DNA from: CAYGVX01 sp964395545
Lineage (GTDB): Archaea > Thermoproteota > Bathyarchaeia > Bathyarchaeales > SOJC01
DNA length: 64,000 bases
Assembly: GCA_964395545.1 (NCBI GenBank)
Contig: CAYNAW010000001.1
Span: 1-64,000 of the forward strand
Reading direction: 5' to 3'
In this document: piece by piece, positions 43,791 to 51,946 of the stretch
Position numbering within the stretch: position 1 is the first letter of the stretch
Layout of the letters: the number at the start of each line of letters is the position of its first letter
The notes under the pieces: generated by a model
What the model was told of the DNA's origin: nothing
The model's input: the letters and a program-made list of their open reading frames with translations, nothing else
Databases searched by the model: none
Position numbers and translations under genes: made by a program

Positions 43791-44807
43791 TTAGCCCAAG
43801 CCATCGAGCTGCTTTCTTATCTCTTCAATCTCCTGTATCGTAGGCTGGGTTGGAAAATTGTAGAGAGGACCACTGGGTTTCTCATTGTAGTACGGTCGGT
43901 TGCAGTCTGGACATCCGGAAGTCAGGAAGGGCACACCACTTCTGATGACATCTTTCAGAAGCTTTCGAGTGATCCCAAAACCAGAGATGCAGCTCTTCTC
44001 GTTGAAACTCATTCGTTCAACTCTCGTCATATCTTGGACTAGGAGGTAGCGGGCGAGTTGAACACGCCTGTAGTGGTCTATTCTGGGCGCGGGCTGACGC
44101 CCTAAGCATGTTCCCTGAAGCGGAGTAAAGGCGAAGAGCCCGGGATAAACGCCGTTGTCTACGCACCACTGGGCTATCTCGACCATTTCCCTTTCACTTT
44201 CGCCCAGCCCCACCATTAGATGAGTGCTAACCTTTCCCCTACCGAATACGTCCACGGCTTCCAGAAGAATATCGTGCTGCCTACGCCAATCATATGGACC
44301 TCCAGCTGATCTGCCCTTGACACGGTCGAAAACCTCCTCCGTTGCCGCATCGAGGGGAATCCCAATTCTGTCGACGCCTGCTTCCCAAAGTCTCACGATT
44401 CTCTCCCTGCTTAGCGGCTGACAGCAGACTGAGATCGGCAGCTTTATCCGCAGACTCTTCACCCCTTTAACCATAGCTGTAAGGTCGTCAAACACTTCAG
44501 CATAATTCAACGTCTGAATACAGGCCCGCCTAATCCTTCCCACACGCACCGCCTTCGCCAGCTGTTGCAGCACGCCTGCTGTGGCAAAAACTGGCCACGC
44601 CACTCTAGACAGCCTGTCGGTTAGGCTCTGGCTGCTTCTTGCCTGTGAGCAGAAGCTGCAGTTTGCCGTGCATTTGCCTTCGATGTATGTTAGTAGGTAG
44701 GCTGTCGTCGGGTGGGCGTTTAGGAAGCCCTGTATCAAACCTAGTTCTATGGCTGAGCCTGACGAAGCACGAATCAGTGGCGGCAGAGACGGCTTTTCTT
44801 TAGCCAA
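43791..44807 (-). CDS. lipS1: Radical SAM protein, LipS1-type lipoyl synthase candidate (biotin synthase-related)
   Basis: A 338-residue radical SAM enzyme. The cluster-binding CxxxCxxC is CTANCSFC near residue 50. Distal cysteines occur in the C-terminal part, including FLTSGCPDCNRPYYNEKP near 305. The overall sequence matches the biotin-synthase-related group of archaeal radical SAM proteins that includes LipS1, one of two proteins that insert the two sulfurs of lipoate in archaea. The presence of a second radical SAM gene of the LipS2 type less than 1 kb away supports this. It follows the Lrp-like regulator by nine bases on the same strand. No lipoate-dependent protein is encoded nearby. 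Confidence 0.62.
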   Translation of the reverse strand: MAKEKPSLPPLIRASSGSAIELGLIQGFLNAHPTTAYLLTYIEGKCTANCSFCSQARSSQSLTDRLSRVAWPVFATAGVLQQLAKAVRVGRIRRACIQTLNYAEVFDDLTAMVKGVKSLRIKLPISVCCQPLSRERIVRLWEAGVDRIGIPLDAATEEVFDRVKGRSAGGPYDWRRQHDILLEAVDVFGRGKVSTHLMVGLGESEREMVEIAQWCVDNGVYPGLFAFTPLQGTCLGRQPAPRIDHYRRVQLARYLLVQDMTRVERMSFNEKSCISGFGITRKLLKDVIRSGVPFLTSGCPDCNRPYYNEKPSGPLYNFPTQPTIQEIEEIRKQLDGLG

Positions 44808-44816
44808 GCTTTTTCC

Positions 44817-45312
44817 CTAGAAGTCATCCGCCAAGTATTTCAGGTTGAATGGTTTCAGTTTGAACCCTGAGCCGATGCTGACGAGGAACGAGCCGAACTC
44901 GCTTATAATTTGTCCCCAATCCATGGCGAGGGTTCGCATGAAGTCGCTGTATGAGGCATAGTCTTTGTGGAATGACACCATCACGATGTCCCTGCCGAAG
45001 CCTTCGCCATCAGCCGCGAATATTACGTTCGGATGCTTGTTAGTCCATTTCTTGGCAAGCTGCACTATCTTCTCAGCCTCTTCAGCAGAGGGGTATGACT
45101 TCATCTTCAGGAAGGTGAAGGCTAAAATTTGGTAGCCGAGTTTGGAAGTCTGGGATGACCGTGTACGTTTCCAAGTATTCTTTCTCCAGTCGAGCCCTTG
45201 TCCTTGTGACGGTCGGCTGGGAGACCTCAAGGCTTTTGGCGATTTCTCTATCGCTCCTTTTGGAATTCTTAAGCATCTCCCTCAGCAGTCGAATGAGTTT
45301 TTCCTCTTTCAT
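44817..45312 (-). pseudogene. Lrp/AsnC-like regulator interrupted by a frameshift
   Basis: Two overlapping frames together encode one Lrp/AsnC-like protein. The first, from ATG 45312, gives a winged helix-turn-helix (REIAKSLEVSQPTVTRTRARLEKE) up to YTVIPDF near 45145. There the frame changes, and the second frame continues KLGYQILAFTFLKM, a ligand-sensing domain, to the stop at 44817. The joint lies at GACTTCCAAACTC: skipping one base (or restoring two) fuses the halves into a normal ~164-residue protein. It could be a real inactivating mutation, a programmed shift or an assembly error. It lies directly upstream of lipS1 and divergent from lipS2, so it probably regulates both. Confidence 0.75.
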
Positions 45313-45392
45313 AGGTGAATCTATTTCAAAGGCTGCTTTTTAACAGTTTGTAGAAATGCATAAGAACGCCGCAAGTGGTGGAGAAGGCGAAT

Positions 45393-45402
45393 CTTATAAA
45401 TC
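45393..45402 (+). promoter_or_regulatory. Putative TATA box for lipS2
   Basis: CTTATAAATC lies about 37-46 bases before the TTG start at 45439, in the intergenic region shared with the divergent regulator. Confidence 0.55.
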
Positions 45403-45438
45403 AGAGTGGTTACGCTTCTTTCTCAACCGTGATTAACC

Positions 45439-46434
45439 TTGGACTTTGCGACGTTGCTGAAGGCGCAGGGAAGAGCGTTTGAGGATGCTCTGCAGACGGC
45501 ACAAGGCTTGAGTCAAAATCATTTCGGCAAGAAAATTCGTTTCTACGCCCCCAGCTTCGTGTACTACAAGACTGACTACTACTCGTCGACGCCTGCCTTC
45601 CCGTCAATCTCCGTGACTGGTGCCTCGTGTTCGTTGAGGTGCAAACACTGCGGCGGCGTGGTCTTGAACACCATGTACCCCGCGTCTTCGCCCGCTAAAC
45701 TCGTGGAACTTTGTGGCGAGTTGAAGCGTAAAGGCGCCGTAGGCTGTCTCATAAGCGGAGGCTGCATGCCCGACGGCTCAGTGCCAATCGAGGAGTTCAT
45801 AGATACTCTCGGGGAGATTAAGCAAACATTAGGGCTAACTATGGTAGTACACACCGGAGTCGTCGATAGGAGCGTGGCTGCTCGGTTGAAAGAAGCTCGG
45901 GTGGACGCTGCTCTAATAGACATCATCGGCTCGGACGACACGATAAGAGAAGTCTACAACTTGGACGTCTGCGTGGAAGATTATGAAGACTCGCTCAGGG
46001 CACTACATGAGGCAGAAGTACCAACTGTGCCCCACGTTTTAGTCGGGCTGCATTATGGCAAGCTGAAGGGCGAGATGAATGCGCTCGAAATCATCGCGAG
46101 ATACGCGCCTTCCGCCGTCATCGTGATTGCCTTCATGCCCATACGCAACACGGCTATGGAAAGAGTCGCCCCGCCCTCTCCTCCGGACATCGGGAGAGTG
46201 CTCGTTGCGGCGAGACTTGTGATGCCATCCACTCCGCTGGCGCTGGGCTGCATGAGACCGAAGGGCACACATCGGGCGGAAACGGACGTGCTAGCTGTCA
46301 AATGCGGCGTAAACGCGATCGCTTTCCCTGCTGAGGAGGCTATAGCAATGGCGGAGAAGTTGGGCTATGCGGTTTCCTTCTCTTCTCTCTGTTGTTCTCA
46401 AGTCTTTGATGATTTGAAAACTGGGAAATTCTAG
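45439..46434 (+). CDS. lipS2: Radical SAM protein, LipS2-type lipoyl synthase candidate
   Basis: A 331-residue radical SAM enzyme starting at TTG 45439. The cluster motif is CSLRCKHC, within SVTGASCSLRCKHCGG near residue 62. The following sequence (GCLISGGCMPDGSVP) has the SGG motif that binds S-adenosylmethionine. Cysteines are also found near the C-terminus (GCMRPKG; LCCSQVF). It resembles the biotin synthase homologue group that contains LipS2. Together with the divergent lipS1 it would insert sulfur at C6 and C8 of protein-bound octanoate. The identification is by motif recall and needs a profile search. Confidence 0.62.
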   Translation: MDFATLLKAQGRAFEDALQTAQGLSQNHFGKKIRFYAPSFVYYKTDYYSSTPAFPSISVTGASCSLRCKHCGGVVLNTMYPASSPAKLVELCGELKRKGAVGCLISGGCMPDGSVPIEEFIDTLGEIKQTLGLTMVVHTGVVDRSVAARLKEARVDAALIDIIGSDDTIREVYNLDVCVEDYEDSLRALHEAEVPTVPHVLVGLHYGKLKGEMNALEIIARYAPSAVIVIAFMPIRNTAMERVAPPSPPDIGRVLVAARLVMPSTPLALGCMRPKGTHRAETDVLAVKCGVNAIAFPAEEAIAMAEKLGYAVSFSSLCCSQVFDDLKTGKF

Positions 46435-46438
46435 GGTC

Positions 46439-46675
46439 TTAATCTCTTTTGGACGAGAAGTGCCAGACCAGGCCCATCATGTGGTCTTTGGCGATTTTGA
46501 TCTGTCTACTGAGCCTTCGCGCGTCTTCCTCAGGCACGCCTAGTTTGGTGAGTTCTTTTTCGAAGGCTTTTCTCGTTTTTCTCACGTGCCAGCCCAGCGT
46601 TAGCCACATCCAGAAGAGCTGGGTCAGTAGCTTAGCGGTTCTTGGAATTATGCTGAGGAATGTTGTCACTCGCAA
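46439..46675 (-). CDS. Small hypothetical protein
   Basis: A 78-residue protein of unknown function. The N-terminus is moderately hydrophobic (TTFLSIIPRTAKLLTQLFWMWLTLG) and could be one membrane helix; the rest is a basic amphipathic region (KAFEKELTKLGVPEEDARRLSRQIK). It ends a run of minus-strand small genes (46.4-47.9 kb) and converges with lipS2 at a 4-base spacing. Confidence 0.55.
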   Translation of the reverse strand: MRVTTFLSIIPRTAKLLTQLFWMWLTLGWHVRKTRKAFEKELTKLGVPEEDARRLSRQIKIAKDHMMGLVWHFSSKRD

Positions 46676-46710
46676 CTCGTGGAGCCTCTAGCTCGGATAG
46701 GCTTTTCCTT

Positions 46711-47115
46711 TCACTCTTCGTCGTCTTCGTCGCGTGTTGAGCGTTTTTCTTTCATCTTCTCAGCGAATTTTGCCTCTAGGCGCTCGCGTATTTCTCTTTC
46801 CAGCTCTTTCTCTTTCTCGGGGGTTAGGTGTCCAGTTTTGCCGATTTGTTTGAACACATCTCCGAAGCTTGTGAAGGTGCTCATGTAGTCCTCTGTCATT
46901 TTGAGGGCTGTGTCGTTGGGCATACCGCTGTCTTTCAATTCCTTGTAAAAGGCTGCTGCAGCTTTACCCATGCTGCGTCCCGTGTCTTCGCTGAAGACGC
47001 TTGAGATCAAGCTTTTTATGAGTGCAGGGACTTCCTTCGATACGACGCCTAGGATTTCTCGGAGTTCCTCAACATCCTCTATCGAGCTTTTCTCCTTGTC
47101 CTTTTTTTCCAGCAT
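46711..47115 (-). CDS. Hypothetical charged helical protein
   Basis: A 134-residue protein I do not recognise, almost wholly helical and highly charged. It opens with an acidic/lysine stretch, has a less polar core (EVPALIKSLISSVFSEDTG; AAAAFYKELKDSGMP) and ends RSTRDEDDEE. It lies between two other small minus-strand genes and probably shares their transcript. A structural or scaffold role is possible, but nothing directly shows it. Confidence 0.6.
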   Translation of the reverse strand: MLEKKDKEKSSIEDVEELREILGVVSKEVPALIKSLISSVFSEDTGRSMGKAAAAFYKELKDSGMPNDTALKMTEDYMSTFTSFGDVFKQIGKTGHLTPEKEKELEREIRERLEAKFAEKMKEKRSTRDEDDEE

Positions 47116-47133
47116 TCTTGTCTCACCCCTCTT

Positions 47134-47322
47134 TTAGTAGATTCGCGGGTAGCTTCTTAGTATTGTGATGGCTTCGGCTTTTTTGCGTTCCGCTTCCAGC
47201 ACGGTTTCCCTAGCTGATTGATGGTCGAATGCCACTATGGCGTTTGCTGCGGTCGGTTTTGTCGTATGGAGGAGGCTGACTTTTCCCATTGTGATTCTGT
47301 TCTTTTCTATACTTGCTTTCAC
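47134..47322 (-). CDS. Small hypothetical protein
   Basis: A 62-residue frame with GTG start at 47322 and a GAGGT ribosome-binding site eight bases upstream, which makes translation plausible. The sequence (KVSLLHTTKPTAANAIVAFDH, then AERKKAEAITILRSYPRIY) has a strand-helix look. No family is recognised. It fills the space between its neighbours in the same operon-like row. Confidence 0.4.
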   Translation of the reverse strand: MKASIEKNRITMGKVSLLHTTKPTAANAIVAFDHQSARETVLEAERKKAEAITILRSYPRIY

Positions 47323-47398
47323 GTTTGCACACCTCACTAGTAAGAGAGGGGTGGGCACGATAGTTTAAGATGCTGGGAAAAAGTGGTCAGCAGCGTGG

Positions 47399-47854
47399 TC
47401 ACTGCGGAGCCATTTCGTATTTCTTGCCGAAACCTGCGACTGGGCGCACTACGCCCTCTCGTTCGAGCTGTTTGACGCGTTGTCTTATGATGCGGCGTGA
47501 GGCTTTGCCCCTCATAGCTTGGACTTGGCGGGTTATGGCTGAGATGTTGAGTGCCCCTTTGACGGCGAGAGCTTGAATGATACATCGGCTCATTTCGTCT
47601 CTGGCAACTTCAGGCTTCTTGATTATGTTCTCAGCTGTCTTCAAGCGTGCTGCAACCTTCAGCGGCTCGTCGTACAAGCCTAATCCCACTTTGGTGATGC
47701 GCAGTGAAGCGGCAAGGCCTTCGTATTCGGGTTTCTCGAGGATAAGACTTTCGAGCGTGTCAAGGCGCTTTATGATCAAGTCTAATTTCTTGCTCAGGTC
47801 TTCAACGCTGCCTGCAGGTTTGGGCTGTTGCTTCACGTTCTTGTCTTTGCTCAT
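47399..47854 (-). CDS. Winged-helix protein with N-terminal coiled coil
   Basis: A 151-residue protein. Residues 15-45 form a likely coiled coil (EDLSKKLDLIIKRLDTLESLIL). The C-terminal 70 residues look like a winged helix-turn-helix (IIQALAVKGALNISAITRQVQ, then RIIRQRVKQLEREGVVRPVAG). It is first in the row of minus-strand small genes and may be their transcriptional regulator. The exact family is not recognised. Confidence 0.65.
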   Translation of the reverse strand: MSKDKNVKQQPKPAGSVEDLSKKLDLIIKRLDTLESLILEKPEYEGLAASLRITKVGLGLYDEPLKVAARLKTAENIIKKPEVARDEMSRCIIQALAVKGALNISAITRQVQAMRGKASRRIIRQRVKQLEREGVVRPVAGFGKKYEMAPQ

Positions 47855-48019
47855 CTTTTGCTACGGCACGCTTTGAATGCAGAAGAGTATGGGTTTCTCT
47901 GTTTAAATCGTTATACTTGTTATCTGGACGAATTCAACACAATTGTTTGGCAAGGGTTCTAGTTCTGAGCAAGCTATCACTACATCGAGAAAAGTTGCTC
48001 CATGCTCCTTTTCTCGGGC

Positions 48020-48340
48020 TCATTTTGTCATTCTTTGCAGTGCCGAGGCTATGATGAAGAGTCCTACAAGAACCATTATCGTCGGGATAAGCGGCAGCGT
48101 GTATCCCATGATTCCAGCTCCGCCAATGGCAAGGGCTAACAGTCCTATGAAAAGGCTGAACTTGCTCACTCGGACGCCCGTACTCGCCCTGACTCCGTTT
48201 AGCCCGATGAGAATCGCTCCCACGCCCAAGGCCAAGTATGGTCCCGTTTCCGCATCGTAGTCTCCAGCCCACCAGCCTACGCCGAGGAGTATGACAAAGG
48301 CTCCCCAGGCGATGCCTTCCAATGCCCTGTTGTTAACCAA
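48020..48340 (-). CDS. Small membrane protein with four transmembrane helices
   Basis: A 106-residue hydrophobic protein starting at TTG 48340 (MVNNRALEGIAWGAFVILLG). Four membrane helices are predicted near residues 8-25, 34-50, 62-80 and 84-102. No motif points to a function. It follows the slipin gene on the same strand after 83 bases and could be part of the same membrane assembly. Slipins are often encoded with small membrane proteins of the NfeD group, but this one has no NfeD-like beta domain. Confidence 0.7.
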   Translation of the reverse strand: MVNNRALEGIAWGAFVILLGVGWWAGDYDAETGPYLALGVGAILIGLNGVRASTGVRVSKFSLFIGLLALAIGGAGIMGYTLPLIPTIMVLVGLFIIASALQRMTK

Positions 48341-48423
48341 ACTGGACGCCTCTCTCTCGCATAGCTTGTGAACGGCTTCTAAGATTTCCGATGTCCATGT
48401 CGCTAGCCTTTGCCATCTTTCTC

Positions 48424-49344
48424 TTATTCCTTCTTCTGCGTTGCCTGCATTGCTTTGCTGGCCCCCGCAAACGCCGACAGCCCCATGATTTCTCCCTTGA
48501 CGACGTCCATTGGAATCGCGAACACAATCGTGTTGCTTGGGTCGTAGCTGATGTCCTCTAAGCTGGACAACGTGCGCAAGTACATCGCTCTGTTACTCAT
48601 CTGCTTGACTGCCTTCTCTAGGTTTCCGGCAGCCGTCAACTCGCCCTCACTCTTGATGATCACCGCACGCTTCTCACGTTCGGCCTCAGCCTGCCGTGCA
48701 ATCACGCGCTTCATGTCTTCAGGCAGCTCAACATTCTGCAGATTCACTGAAATGATGTCTACACCCCACTCTTGTGTCTCACGTTCAACAATCTCCTCAA
48801 TCTTGTTCGCGATCTCCTCTCGCCTCGACAACAACTCGTCCAGCTCCACGTTACCCACTACGTCCCGCATCGTCGTCTGCGCATATTTCATCACGCTATT
48901 CCAAACGTTCTGTATGTTCACCAAGCTATCCTTCGTGTTAACCACCTTCATGAACACCACCGCGTCGATGCTTACACTGATGTTATCCTTGGTCATAACT
49001 TCCTGTCGAGACACGTCCAAAGTGACGATGCGCTTGTCCTGCTTCAGAAAACTCTCCGCCAAGGGCCACTTGAAGAAGAACCCCGGACCAACCAGCCTCT
49101 GGAACTTGCCAAATCTCAATACAATCGCCTCCTCCCACTCCTTGTTGATCGCCACGCAGCCAGGCAAGAACGCCAAAGCGATGAAGGCAACGACGCCGAA
49201 CAAGGCAGACCACGGATTGGGAAACACGAAGAAGGCCAGCAACAGAAAGACCGCGAAAACGGCTAGGAAGAACACGAATGGCGTCGGAGAACCCGAATAC
49301 TCGCTCTTAGCACGTACGTTCACCGAATCCCCCACCTCACCCAT
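48424..49344 (-). CDS. SPFH/Band 7 slipin-like membrane protein
   Basis: A 306-residue member of the stomatin/slipin group. Two hydrophobic segments (about 22-45 and 46-66) precede the SPFH domain, which shows VLRFGKFQRLVGPGFFFKWP, then DAVVFMKVVNTKDSLVNIQN. A helical region with ARQAEAEREKRAVIIKSEGE follows, typical of the oligomerising coiled coil. These proteins scaffold membrane microdomains. Usual partners (NfeD) are not adjacent; hypD lies upstream about 160 bases away. Confidence 0.9.
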   Translation of the reverse strand: MGEVGDSVNVRAKSEYSGSPTPFVFFLAVFAVFLLLAFFVFPNPWSALFGVVAFIALAFLPGCVAINKEWEEAIVLRFGKFQRLVGPGFFFKWPLAESFLKQDKRIVTLDVSRQEVMTKDNISVSIDAVVFMKVVNTKDSLVNIQNVWNSVMKYAQTTMRDVVGNVELDELLSRREEIANKIEEIVERETQEWGVDIISVNLQNVELPEDMKRVIARQAEAEREKRAVIIKSEGELTAAGNLEKAVKQMSNRAMYLRTLSSLEDISYDPSNTIVFAIPMDVVKGEIMGLSAFAGASKAMQATQKKE

Positions 49345-49502
49345 ACCAACTCACCTCCTCCCACCTGTACACAAACCCTATGCAACACAACCCTATTTCA
49401 GCCTTACTTGCCCACAGACTAGCCCCGTCGTCAATACTAGCATCCACACTAGCCTCCTACGAGAACGGTTCAATCCACGCACGAGATATGCACAGCCACC
49501 CT

Positions 49503-50585
49503 CTAGCCCTTAACCCCATGCCTCGCCCAGATACGACAAGTGCCCTCCCCAGAAACCATACATGCACCCCGAGGCGACTCGGGCGTACACTCATCCAAGA
49601 ACAATGGGCACTCACTCGGTTTAATCCTGCCAACCATGACCAAATGACACAAGCATCCCGGCAAAACATCCCTACCCTGCTCAACCCTCACATCGTGCCT
49701 CACCCTTGCATCAAGCACTTTAAACTCGGGCTTCAAGGCAAAAGACGACGCAGGCAGCCGCCCCAACCCTCTCCAGCCACCCTCAACCACGTCGAAAACA
49801 CGGTCAACAAGCCTCAAAGCCTTCACGTTGCCCTCCCATTTCACAGCCCTCCCGTACTCATTTTCCAGTCGCGATACACCATCCGCTGCCTGCTGCAGCA
49901 GCATGTCAACGGCAAACAAGACATCCAAAGGCTCAAATCCAGCGACCACAACAGGCATACGGTAAGCACTCGCAAAAACCTCGTAAGGCTTCAGACCGAT
50001 AATCGTGGAAACATGCCCGGGCGCGATGAATCCGTCAATATGCAAGTCACCCAACCCGAGAAGCATCTCCATAGCAGGCGGAATCAAACGATGCGAAACA
50101 AGAAAACTGAGATTCTCAGGCGGCCTCTTTAACGCTTCATTTGCCGTCGAAGGCGCGGTCGTTTCGAAGCCGATCGCGAAGAAAACGAACTCCCTATTCG
50201 GCTCCTCCTTCGCCATCTTCACAGCGTCACTCACGCCGTAGACAACACGCACGTCGCCTCCGTGAGCCCGCGCTTCAGCCAACGACAAACTGGAGCCCGG
50301 CACCCGCAACACGTCTCCAAAAGTGGCCACAGCAATCCCGTTCATCGTCAACTTCACGGCCTCGTCTATATCTGACGCTGGTAAAACACATACAGGACAG
50401 CCGGGTCCAGCAATGACCTCCACGTTCTTCGGCAGAAGGTTGCGTAGCCCAAAATGGGTTACAGTCCACTCGTGTGTCCCGCAGACATGGCAGAACTTCA
50501 TCCGATGCTTCGGCGCGATTTTCTGAATGTGCGCCGTGACTTTTTTTGCCAGCTCTGGGTCTCTGAACCCTGCCAACTCTTTCAA
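49503..50585 (-). CDS. hypD: Hydrogenase maturation protein HypD
   Basis: A 360-residue HypD of normal length. Conserved parts are MKFCHVCGTHEWTV, with Cys motifs near residue 35, AGPGCPVCVLP near 70, and the C-terminal cysteine-rich end (PGCLCHLVMVG; RGACMVSGEGTCR). HypD carries a 4Fe-4S cluster and with HypC holds the Fe(CN)2CO unit during [NiFe]-hydrogenase assembly. It is last in a hypF-hypC-hypB-hypA-hypD operon. Confidence 0.95.
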   Translation of the reverse strand: MKELAGFRDPELAKKVTAHIQKIAPKHRMKFCHVCGTHEWTVTHFGLRNLLPKNVEVIAGPGCPVCVLPASDIDEAVKLTMNGIAVATFGDVLRVPGSSLSLAEARAHGGDVRVVYGVSDAVKMAKEEPNREFVFFAIGFETTAPSTANEALKRPPENLSFLVSHRLIPPAMEMLLGLGDLHIDGFIAPGHVSTIIGLKPYEVFASAYRMPVVVAGFEPLDVLFAVDMLLQQAADGVSRLENEYGRAVKWEGNVKALRLVDRVFDVVEGGWRGLGRLPASSFALKPEFKVLDARVRHDVRVEQGRDVLPGCLCHLVMVGRIKPSECPLFLDECTPESPRGACMVSGEGTCRIWARHGVKG

Positions 50586-50597
50586 GGCTTCGCCCTC

Positions 50598-50969
50598 TTA
50601 GATAATCATTCTAATGTGTTTTATGATGCAGTCCCTTCCGTCGACAATTCTTACCGGCGCATCGCATCTCGGACAATACAGAGAAGGCATGGACACGTGG
50701 AGAGCTGGGTCATCAACGTACTTGAAGTCACCCGTGTAGTCGCATCGGCTGCATTGCACTGTTCCCTCACGTTCGCTGATCGTGAGGCGGGAGTCTTCGA
50801 TGAGGGTGTCTTTTGTTATTATTTCGTACCAGAACCTGACTTGTTCCGGGTTCAGGAAGGTAAGTTTCCCGATTTCGAGGCATACTTCAATTACCTTCTT
50901 TGCTCTCCGCTCCTCTGCTTCCTTCAACACCGATTCGACGAGTTGTGTGGTTATTGTGCCTTCATGCAC
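50598..50969 (-). CDS. hypA: Hydrogenase maturation nickel metallochaperone HypA
   Basis: A 123-residue HypA. The N-terminus MHE holds the nickel ligand His2, and a zinc site is formed by CSRC and CPRC pairs. Its length is typical. It passes nickel to the hydrogenase large subunit with HypB, which is encoded immediately upstream. Confidence 0.94.
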   Translation of the reverse strand: MHEGTITTQLVESVLKEAEERRAKKVIEVCLEIGKLTFLNPEQVRFWYEIITKDTLIEDSRLTISEREGTVQCSRCDYTGDFKYVDDPALHVSMPSLYCPRCDAPVRIVDGRDCIIKHIRMII

Positions 50970-50983
50970 TCGTATTGACTCCG

Positions 50984-51664
50984 TCAGAGACCTAATGCCC
51001 CAACTACCTCTCCGGCACCTTCACCTGTGCGGCAGTTCGCAAAGACAACCTTTGCTTGGGGATTGACCTGTTCAACGTTCGCTTTCAGCTGGTTCACGTC
51101 AACGTTCATAGCCTTAGCCAAATCCATCTTGTTCACCACCACTACGTGGGCATCCATGAAGATGAAAGGATGCTTTACTATCATGTATGGGCCTTCCGTT
51201 ACGCTCACTACGACTACACGCTTCTCTGAGCCCAAGGGGAATTCTGCTGGGCATATGAGGTTGCCCACGTTCTCGATGATAAGCAAGTTTATCGTGTCCA
51301 AATCGAGTCTGAGTAGCGCCTTCTTCACCAGATTGGCGTCGAGGTGGCATTCTTTGCCCGTGTTTATGGCTACGACTTCAACGCCGTGACGCCTGATGAT
51401 TTCAGCATCTATGGTCGTTGTCAAATCTCCCTTGAACACGGCGATACGGTACTTCCCTTTGAGGAGTCTCACGAGATTCTCAATCAAGGAGGTTTTTCCA
51501 GCTCCGATGGAACCCATTACGTCAATCGATATTATGCCGTGTTCCTTCAATAGCAGCCTGTTCTCATTTGCGATTCTTTGGTTTTCCTTCAGGATGCTTT
51601 CTTCAAGCTCTATGTCGAAGACCTCGCCTTCTTCGGCTTTCACAACATCCTTAGCTTGCGACAA
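50984..51664 (-). CDS. hypB: Hydrogenase maturation GTPase HypB
   Basis: A 226-residue SIMIBI-class GTPase. The P-loop is GSIGAGKTSLIENL near residue 50. CHLDANLVKKAL near 105 contains the Cys-His pair that binds nickel or zinc at the dimer interface, and NKMD near 170 reads guanine. No N-terminal histidine-rich stretch is present. It works with HypA. Confidence 0.94.
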   Translation of the reverse strand: MSQAKDVVKAEEGEVFDIELEESILKENQRIANENRLLLKEHGIISIDVMGSIGAGKTSLIENLVRLLKGKYRIAVFKGDLTTTIDAEIIRRHGVEVVAINTGKECHLDANLVKKALLRLDLDTINLLIIENVGNLICPAEFPLGSEKRVVVVSVTEGPYMIVKHPFIFMDAHVVVVNKMDLAKAMNVDVNQLKANVEQVNPQAKVVFANCRTGEGAGEVVGALGL

Positions 51665-51675
51665 AAAACACCCTC

Positions 51676-51909
51676 CTACCTCTTTTTGGGTTCTTCAATC
51701 TTAAGGATTTCATTCCACAGCCTAAACGTCTCTTCAGCTTCATTCTTATCGATTACTTGAATAGCGTAGCCTGCATGGACTAGAACATATTCGTCGACTC
51801 TCGCTTCTACGAGGGATACGTTTACTTCTCTAAGGACGCCCTCCCCGAAGTCCACGTTAGCTACGTCGCCGTCTATCCTGACGACCTTCGCAGGGACTGC
51901 CAGACACAT
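51676..51909 (-). CDS. hypC: Hydrogenase maturation chaperone HypC
   Basis: A 77-residue HypC. It starts MCLAVPAKVVRIDGD, where Cys2 is essential for binding the iron centre and HypD, which fixes the start at ATG 51909. The larger frame to 52005 is not used. The rest folds as a small beta barrel (EYVLVHAGYAIQVIDKNEA). Confidence 0.94.
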   Translation of the reverse strand: MCLAVPAKVVRIDGDVANVDFGEGVLREVNVSLVEARVDEYVLVHAGYAIQVIDKNEAEETFRLWNEILKIEEPKKR

Positions 51910-51946
51910 TTCAATCATCCTACCGAGAATCTCGGTCTCCGATAAA

